A DNA stretch of 64,000 nt from an uncultured Prevotellaceae bacterium (GTDB lineage: Bacteria; Bacteroidota; Bacteroidia; Bacteroidales; Bacteroidaceae): positions 1 to 64,000 of the forward strand of contig CACYJV010000014.1 in the NCBI GenBank assembly GCA_902774815.1, read 5' to 3'. The position numbers and the translations under genes are program-made. Shown here one piece after another: positions 59,341 through 64,000 of this stretch. The notes under the pieces are model-generated. The model was not told the DNA's origin. It searched no databases and saw only the letters and a program-made list of their open reading frames with translations. Numbering within the stretch: position 1 is the first letter of the stretch; each line of letters starts with the position of its first letter.

Positions 59341-62300
59341 ATGAGAAAGGGATTTCTATTGGCCATTCTTCTTGCCTGCCTATCGCTTGCAGGATTTGCA
59401 CAGGATGACAACAACCAGAAACTATCCGTTACGACACAGATGTTCCTTGACGAACTGAAGGGCAACATCAGCTTCGACGAACCCGACCTGCCAAGTCGCC
59501 GACAGGCTCCTGGCAAGAATGGACAGACAAACGGCAAGCCTCGCGGCAAGAACCACGGGCGCATCATTGCCGCACCTGACACCGTCAACGGAAAAGTTTA
59601 CATCTCGGCGTTCATCCGTCTGGACGATAACACCTCGGTAAACGACCTCGAAGCACTGGGTGTCGAGGTGCAGTGCAAGTTCCAGAACGGACTCGTCACG
59701 GCCAATATCCCTGTCGACAAGATCAACGACGTGGCTGAAATCAGCCGTGTAAAGCGCATCAGCGTGGCCAGACGAATGTCGCCACTCACCAACAAGGTGC
59801 GCGAAGCCTCGAATGTCGACGACGCACTCACGCTCTCGACCGATGCCATCCGAGCCGGACTCTCCAACAAGTACGACGGAACAGGCGTGGTTCTTGGTGT
59901 CGTTGATACGGGTATTGACTTCCAACACATTGCTTTCAAGGACAAAAACGGCAACTCTCGCATTAAGAGAGCATACGTTTACAATGGGCGTAGTGTCAAC
60001 GAATATACGTCGATTTCGAGCGGTAGTCCCACCACTGACGACTCTTCCGAGGATCATGGAACCCACACCAGCTCGACAGCAGGTGGCTCGTCGGTCATCG
60101 TCAATGGCTCAAACGTGACCGTAACCGACGACCACGCCAACGCTACTTATGGCGGCATGGCACCTGGAGCCGACCTTTACCTGGCTGGTATCAATGGACT
60201 GAACGAGACCTATCTGGCCAATGCTTTCCAAAAAATCTGCAACTACGCCGACAGCCAGAATAAACCTGTGGTCGTCAGCAACAGCTGGGGCGCCTCCATA
60301 GGCCCACGCGACGGCACTGGCGACTTTGCCGACATCTGCGCACTGTACTTCAGCGACAGCCATCCAAACCACATTTGTCTTTTCGCCGCCTCCAACGATG
60401 CTGGCACCGACGGTTTCCACGTTTCAGGAACTGCCAGTAGCAGCAAACCCGTGAGCGCATTGGTTCGCTATAACACTGACTACGTGTCCTACTACTATGG
60501 CATTGTGGCCGATGCATGGGCTCGCTCGTCTAGCGTAAGCAGCCTTGGCTGCAAGGTAAACGTGGTGAACAGCAACGGCGACGTGCAGGCAACGGTCAGT
60601 GTGACACCTTCCTCCGATGGGACTTCGGTGTCGCTGGGCAGTACCTACGTGAGTAGCGGTTCGCTTGTGGCTTACAAAAACTACCTGAGCAGCAACAAAA
60701 CCGAAGTTTTGCTTTATGCCAGCAGCCTCCGAATGAAGAGTGGCTACTACCTGCGCGTTGACATTTATCCTACGAGTGGTAGTTCCGACGTAGACATCTG
60801 GGCTGGTACCTACACCTACTTTACTAACGGCTCCGACGATATGTGCGTGAGCGACGAGGCCACCATCCCCGATGTCATCTCCATCGGTGCCTATGTGACC
60901 AAAAACAGCGTGACCGACTTCAACGGAACGGCACACAGCCTGAAGGGCTATTATCCTACTGTAGGCGATATCGCCTATTTCTCCAGCTATGCTACGGCCG
61001 ACCAGAGCCCGACAGGACTGGCCTACCCATGGATCTGTGCACCTGGTGCCACTACCGTTGCCGCTGTCAACCACTACGATACGTCAGGCGATTTAAGCTA
61101 TATCAACGGCAATTCGGCTGAATACGGCATGTATCGCGTTAACGCCAATACCACCAATCCCTATGGCACGATGGAAGGCACCTCGATGGCGACGCCTGCG
61201 GCTGCCGGCATCGTGGCACTGTGGCTGCAGGCTGCCGTGGAAGCTGGCAAGCAGCTCAGCACTTCCGACGTGAAACAGATCATGATGGAAACGGCCATCA
61301 ACGATGAATATACCACGGGCAACCATGCCTCGCACTTCGGCCATGGAAAGTTGGATGCCCTGGCTGGTATTCAATATATCCTGGGGGTATCGGGCAGTCC
61401 GACTATTAAGGTATCTCCCGCCGAGGTTTCCCTGACCGGCTATGCCAATGAGACCTACACCGAGACCATCACCGTGACGGGTTTGAACCTCGAGGCCGAC
61501 ATCACCGCAAGCATCAGCGGCGACCGGTCGTTCAGCATCGACAAGAATCGCATCACGAAGTCGGCCGCTGCCGATGGTGTTGCCCTCGCCGTCACGTGGA
61601 AGCCTACTGCCATTGGCCAAACCTCTGCCGTGCTCACGCTAAAGAGCGAGGGAGCAGACGATGTTGTTGTAAACATCTCGGCCAAGGCTGTCAAACCGGA
61701 ACTTATCGTCGATCCAGAAGCCATCAGCCTCAGCTGCGAGGCTGGTCTCACCGCTAGCGGAGAATTTGGAGTACTGGGAGCAGAGCTGAAAGGCGACGTC
61801 ACTGCAACGCTCGACGATACCGCCGGCGTATTCGCCCTGAGCACCACGACTATCACCAAGGCTCAGGCCGAAGATGGCTACAACATCGGCGTCACGTTTG
61901 CACCTTCCGCCGTGGGCACCTACACAGCTACGGTCACTCTCGCGGCTGAAGATGTTGAGCCAGTCTATGTCACCGTCGAGGCAACGGCTACCCAACCCGT
62001 GCCCGTACTTTCTGTCAGCGAGCAGGCTCTCAGTTTCTCTACCGACCTTACATCGACTGCCGCCAAGACGTTCACACTCACAGGACGTGCGCTGACAGGC
62101 GATGTCAACGTGGAGCTGGCCGATGCCCATCAGGTGTTCACCGTCAATCCTACCACCATCGCGGCTGCTGACATCACCGCCGAGGGGGTTGAAGTCACTG
62201 TATCGTTCCAATCGCCTGTCGAAGGCACGTTCCAAGGCTCGCTCACCATCAGGAGTGAGGGCGTCGAAGCTATCACCATCGCACTGCAAGGTACTGCCTC

Positions 62301-63138
62301 TGATGGCGGAACAGCCAGCGATCCCTTCCTGAACATCGCCAAGTATGCCACTATTGACGAGGCTGGTTGGAACACAACTTATGTGAATACGCTCTATAAG
62401 TACACAACCTACGAGAACAGCGAGGTGGCTTGGCTCACGATGCCTGTCTATGGCGCATGGGTGGGATGCTACTACAACGATCATCCGCAGAAGTGGATCA
62501 GCACCGATGTCACAAACACCAGCAACAAGTATTACGGTACCTCATGGAACGGTAGCGACGAGCTGTTGGGAAGTTCACCCTATTTCACAGGAGCGAGCGG
62601 TGCTGGAGCACCAAGGGTGATGGGTTACAACTCACGTAACAACGCCACAAAGGAGACGGTATCGTTCTATGTCACGAACACGACTGCCGTTAAATTGATG
62701 GGACTCGGCCAAAGCCGCACCACGTCGCAATATCCTACCTCGCTCAACGTCTATGAGTGCACTAAGAAGGCTGACGGAACGCTCGAGGTAAGCTCAACAG
62801 CCGTGAAAGGTTCCACCAACTCGGCCACTTCCGGCACGTTCATACTCTCGGCTGATGACCTCGATGCTCAGAAAATCTATAAGGTAGAAGCTGCCACCTA
62901 TCGCAGCTACATAGCCGAGATTGCTTTCCAGACTCCGCTTTCGAAGCCTGTTGTGCGAGGTGATGTCAATGGCGATGGATCCATCACTATTGCCGATGTC
63001 ACCGCACTCGTGAACATCATCCTCGGTACTGACAATGCCAATGCCTCAGCCAATGACGCTGCCGACATGAACGAGGACGGCAGTATCACTATCGCTGATG
63101 TCACGATGCTGGTGAATATGATTTTAGAGAAAGAATAG
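59341..63138 (+). CDS. exported S8 subtilisin-like peptidase with Ig-like repeats and dockerin-like pair
   Basis: A 1265-residue protein. Signal peptide 1-21, then an inhibitor-like propeptide (about 75-145). The S8 domain has the triad Asp189 (VVDTGID), His239 (DHGTHTSS) and Ser near 615 (GTSMATPAAAG). A 270-residue insert between His and Ser includes a beta-sandwich-like part. Three repeats of about 95 residues follow (about 690-985; each with VSPAEVSLTG, VDPEAISLS or VSEQALSFS). A jelly-roll-like segment comes next. The protein ends in two dockerin-type calcium motifs (DVNGDGSITIADVTALVNII; DMNEDGSITIADVTMLVNMI) at about 1206-1265. No type IX tail is visible. Confidence 0.9.
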   Translation: MRKGFLLAILLACLSLAGFAQDDNNQKLSVTTQMFLDELKGNISFDEPDLPSRRQAPGKNGQTNGKPRGKNHGRIIAAPDTVNGKVYISAFIRLDDNTSVNDLEALGVEVQCKFQNGLVTANIPVDKINDVAEISRVKRISVARRMSPLTNKVREASNVDDALTLSTDAIRAGLSNKYDGTGVVLGVVDTGIDFQHIAFKDKNGNSRIKRAYVYNGRSVNEYTSISSGSPTTDDSSEDHGTHTSSTAGGSSVIVNGSNVTVTDDHANATYGGMAPGADLYLAGINGLNETYLANAFQKICNYADSQNKPVVVSNSWGASIGPRDGTGDFADICALYFSDSHPNHICLFAASNDAGTDGFHVSGTASSSKPVSALVRYNTDYVSYYYGIVADAWARSSSVSSLGCKVNVVNSNGDVQATVSVTPSSDGTSVSLGSTYVSSGSLVAYKNYLSSNKTEVLLYASSLRMKSGYYLRVDIYPTSGSSDVDIWAGTYTYFTNGSDDMCVSDEATIPDVISIGAYVTKNSVTDFNGTAHSLKGYYPTVGDIAYFSSYATADQSPTGLAYPWICAPGATTVAAVNHYDTSGDLSYINGNSAEYGMYRVNANTTNPYGTMEGTSMATPAAAGIVALWLQAAVEAGKQLSTSDVKQIMMETAINDEYTTGNHASHFGHGKLDALAGIQYILGVSGSPTIKVSPAEVSLTGYANETYTETITVTGLNLEADITASISGDRSFSIDKNRITKSAAADGVALAVTWKPTAIGQTSAVLTLKSEGADDVVVNISAKAVKPELIVDPEAISLSCEAGLTASGEFGVLGAELKGDVTATLDDTAGVFALSTTTITKAQAEDGYNIGVTFAPSAVGTYTATVTLAAEDVEPVYVTVEATATQPVPVLSVSEQALSFSTDLTSTAAKTFTLTGRALTGDVNVELADAHQVFTVNPTTIAAADITAEGVEVTVSFQSPVEGTFQGSLTIRSEGVEAITIALQGTASDGGTASDPFLNIAKYATIDEAGWNTTYVNTLYKYTTYENSEVAWLTMPVYGAWVGCYYNDHPQKWISTDVTNTSNKYYGTSWNGSDELLGSSPYFTGASGAGAPRVMGYNSRNNATKETVSFYVTNTTAVKLMGLGQSRTTSQYPTSLNVYECTKKADGTLEVSSTAVKGSTNSATSGTFILSADDLDAQKIYKVEAATYRSYIAEIAFQTPLSKPVVRGDVNGDGSITIADVTALVNIILGTDNANASANDAADMNEDGSITIADVTMLVNMILEKE

Positions 63139-63355
63139 GCCCCCTATCCAACTCTCCCCAAGGGGGTGAGGGAGCAAAATACTACCCTCCTCCCTACCCG
63201 CTCGGCTCCAAGGGATGCTTTCGTAGCGAAGTAGAGAATGAAAGGAAGAGGGTTTTTAAGTGCTTTGGAGGGAGCCATGTGGCTCCCTCTTTTCTTTAAT
63301 GGGGATGGGGTTTCGCCCCCATTTCCTAATTATTCGCAAAATAATTGGGAAAAAA
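63139..63355. other. gap with two hairpins; subtilase terminator
   Basis: GAGGGAGCC (63268-63276), ATGT, GGCTCCCTC (63281-63289), then TTTTCTTT: a good intrinsic terminator. ATGGGG, TTTC, GCCCCCAT follows at about 63305-63321. CTCCCC-AA-GGGGGTGAG near 63153 is another short palindrome. No gene is seen. Confidence 0.7.
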
Positions 63356-63386
63356 TTGAATAATTAGCGAAAAATTACTACCTTTG
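63356..63386 (+). promoter_or_regulatory. promoter for the C10 peptidase gene
   Basis: TTG (63356-63358), 20 nt, TACCTTTG (63379-63386). The leader is about 100 nt. Confidence 0.6.
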
Positions 63387-63494
63387 CGCTGTTCGTTTGT
63401 AACGAACGCTTAAAACACACCCCACAAACACACACACCGAACGCACCCCACACAAAATCGTTCATCAACAACAACTTAAACAATAGTAAACTCT

Positions 63495-64000
63495 ATGAAG
63501 AAAGCGCTCTTTACAGTGTTGGTCACACTCGTGTGCACCATCGCCGCTGCCAACCCTATCACCAGGCAGCAAGCTCTGCAAAAGGCTACCGCCTTTATGA
63601 AAACACAGAACCCATTAGCTACGCTGAACGCCACGCCTGTGCACAAGGCTCCGCGTCGGGTTGGTGCACAAGTCTCTACCGACCAAGCCTATTACTACGT
63701 GTTTAACGCCAACGACGGCAAAGGCTTTGTCATTGCTTCCGGCGACGATGTGGCTGTGCCTATCCTTGGCTATAGCGACACGGGCACGTTCAACGAAGAC
63801 GAGATACCTGACAACATGCGCGCATGGCTTCATGGCTACGAGCTGGAAATCCAGTGGGCCATCGAGCATGGCTATCAGCCAGCTCCCGACGCGACAACCA
63901 CGACTCCTGCCAACAACATCTTCGCAGGAGATGGCTTCAAGCGCGACAGCAGCCCGCTCTTTGCCAAGAAGAACGGCCGCCTCAAGGCTCCCAAAAATGA
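63495..64000 (+). CDS. C10 (streptopain-type) cysteine peptidase, N-terminal part
   Basis: Open from ATG 63495 to the window end (168 codons). The signal peptide (MKKALFTVLVTLVCTIAAA) is followed by the Spi-type propeptide (PITRQQALQKATAFMKTQ, YYVFNANDGKGFVIASGDD, VAVPILGYSDTGTF). The catalytic Cys and His would lie beyond the window. Homologues in Prevotella and Porphyromonas are secreted proteases. Length, C-terminal domains and any type IX tail cannot be seen. Confidence 0.85.
   Translation, partial: MKKALFTVLVTLVCTIAAANPITRQQALQKATAFMKTQNPLATLNATPVHKAPRRVGAQVSTDQAYYYVFNANDGKGFVIASGDDVAVPILGYSDTGTFNEDEIPDNMRAWLHGYELEIQWAIEHGYQPAPDATTTTPANNIFAGDGFKRDSSPLFAKKNGRLKAPKN

Noticed and set aside
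59341-63138. Type IX cargo tail on the subtilase
   Set aside because: The C-terminus is a dockerin-like EF pair and lacks the GLYI-type sorting motif seen in the CotH protein.

Overview
The window looks like chromosome of a Bacteroidales bacterium, most likely Prevotellaceae. Four things point there. Promoters have the Bacteroidetes form TTTG, 19-20 nt, TAnnTTTG. There is a SusC/SusD pair. A complete type IX secretion core (porP-gldK-gldL-gldM-gldN) is present. Many exported glycoside hydrolases and peptidases carry Bacteroidetes-style domains. No rRNA, tRNA, integrase, transposase or CRISPR array was found.

Layout. 1-5.3 kb, minus strand: gltX, waaA and a GH20 hexosaminidase. 5.4-9.4 kb, plus: a PgpH-type HD phosphohydrolase and a FadL-like outer-membrane protein. 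9.4-16.7 kb: priA, a basic-tailed membrane protein, two tandem deoxynucleoside kinases and an S9 peptidase. 16.8-21.1 kb, plus: two GH109 paralogues and sdaA. 21.4-28.5 kb: a PafA-like phosphatase, a divergent lipoprotein, ptb-buk and a GH2 enzyme. 28.6-36.1 kb: a candidate 39-residue gene, a SusC with a C-terminal OmpA-like domain, its SusD and a barrel protein. 37-45.3 kb: carB, a small barrel protein and a giant CotH protein with a type IX sorting tail. 45.9-52 kb: two AT-rich orphan lipoproteins, a CBM9-like protein, a NahK-like sugar kinase, a PH-domain membrane protein, a second GH20 and an MgtC-like protein. 52-59 kb, minus: the type IX operon plus a barrel protein. 59.3-64 kb: a subtilase with a dockerin-like pair and the start of a C10 cysteine peptidase cut by the window edge.

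How the genes fit together. Two GH20 enzymes, two GH109 enzymes, GH2, a NahK-like kinase, a CBM9-like protein and SusCD suggest use of amino-sugar-rich host or microbial glycans. The type IX operon would export cargo such as the CotH protein. sdaA and ptb-buk are fermentation functions.

The most unusual signal is non-coding. Four gene-free stretches (12.68, 21.14, 36.17 and 45.38 kb), plus a degenerate one at about 0.1 kb, hold long arrays phased at 22 nt. A CAWTG-like core recurs 9-14 times per array with at most 1 nt slippage, and many units can fold as CTTT...AAAG mini-hairpins. Three arrays share a 23-nt unit built on CTTTATAGGGGTATAAAG or its reverse complement. A second class of repeat, made of tandem short words (CTCTAAA, GATTTACG, CAATTTT, GAAGTTAAR, TATTCACTCATCAC, GATGAAGGAT), sits between genes. 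It supplies the stop codons of three genes, and the GATGAAGGAT type appears to have inserted in frame inside the GH2 coding sequence.
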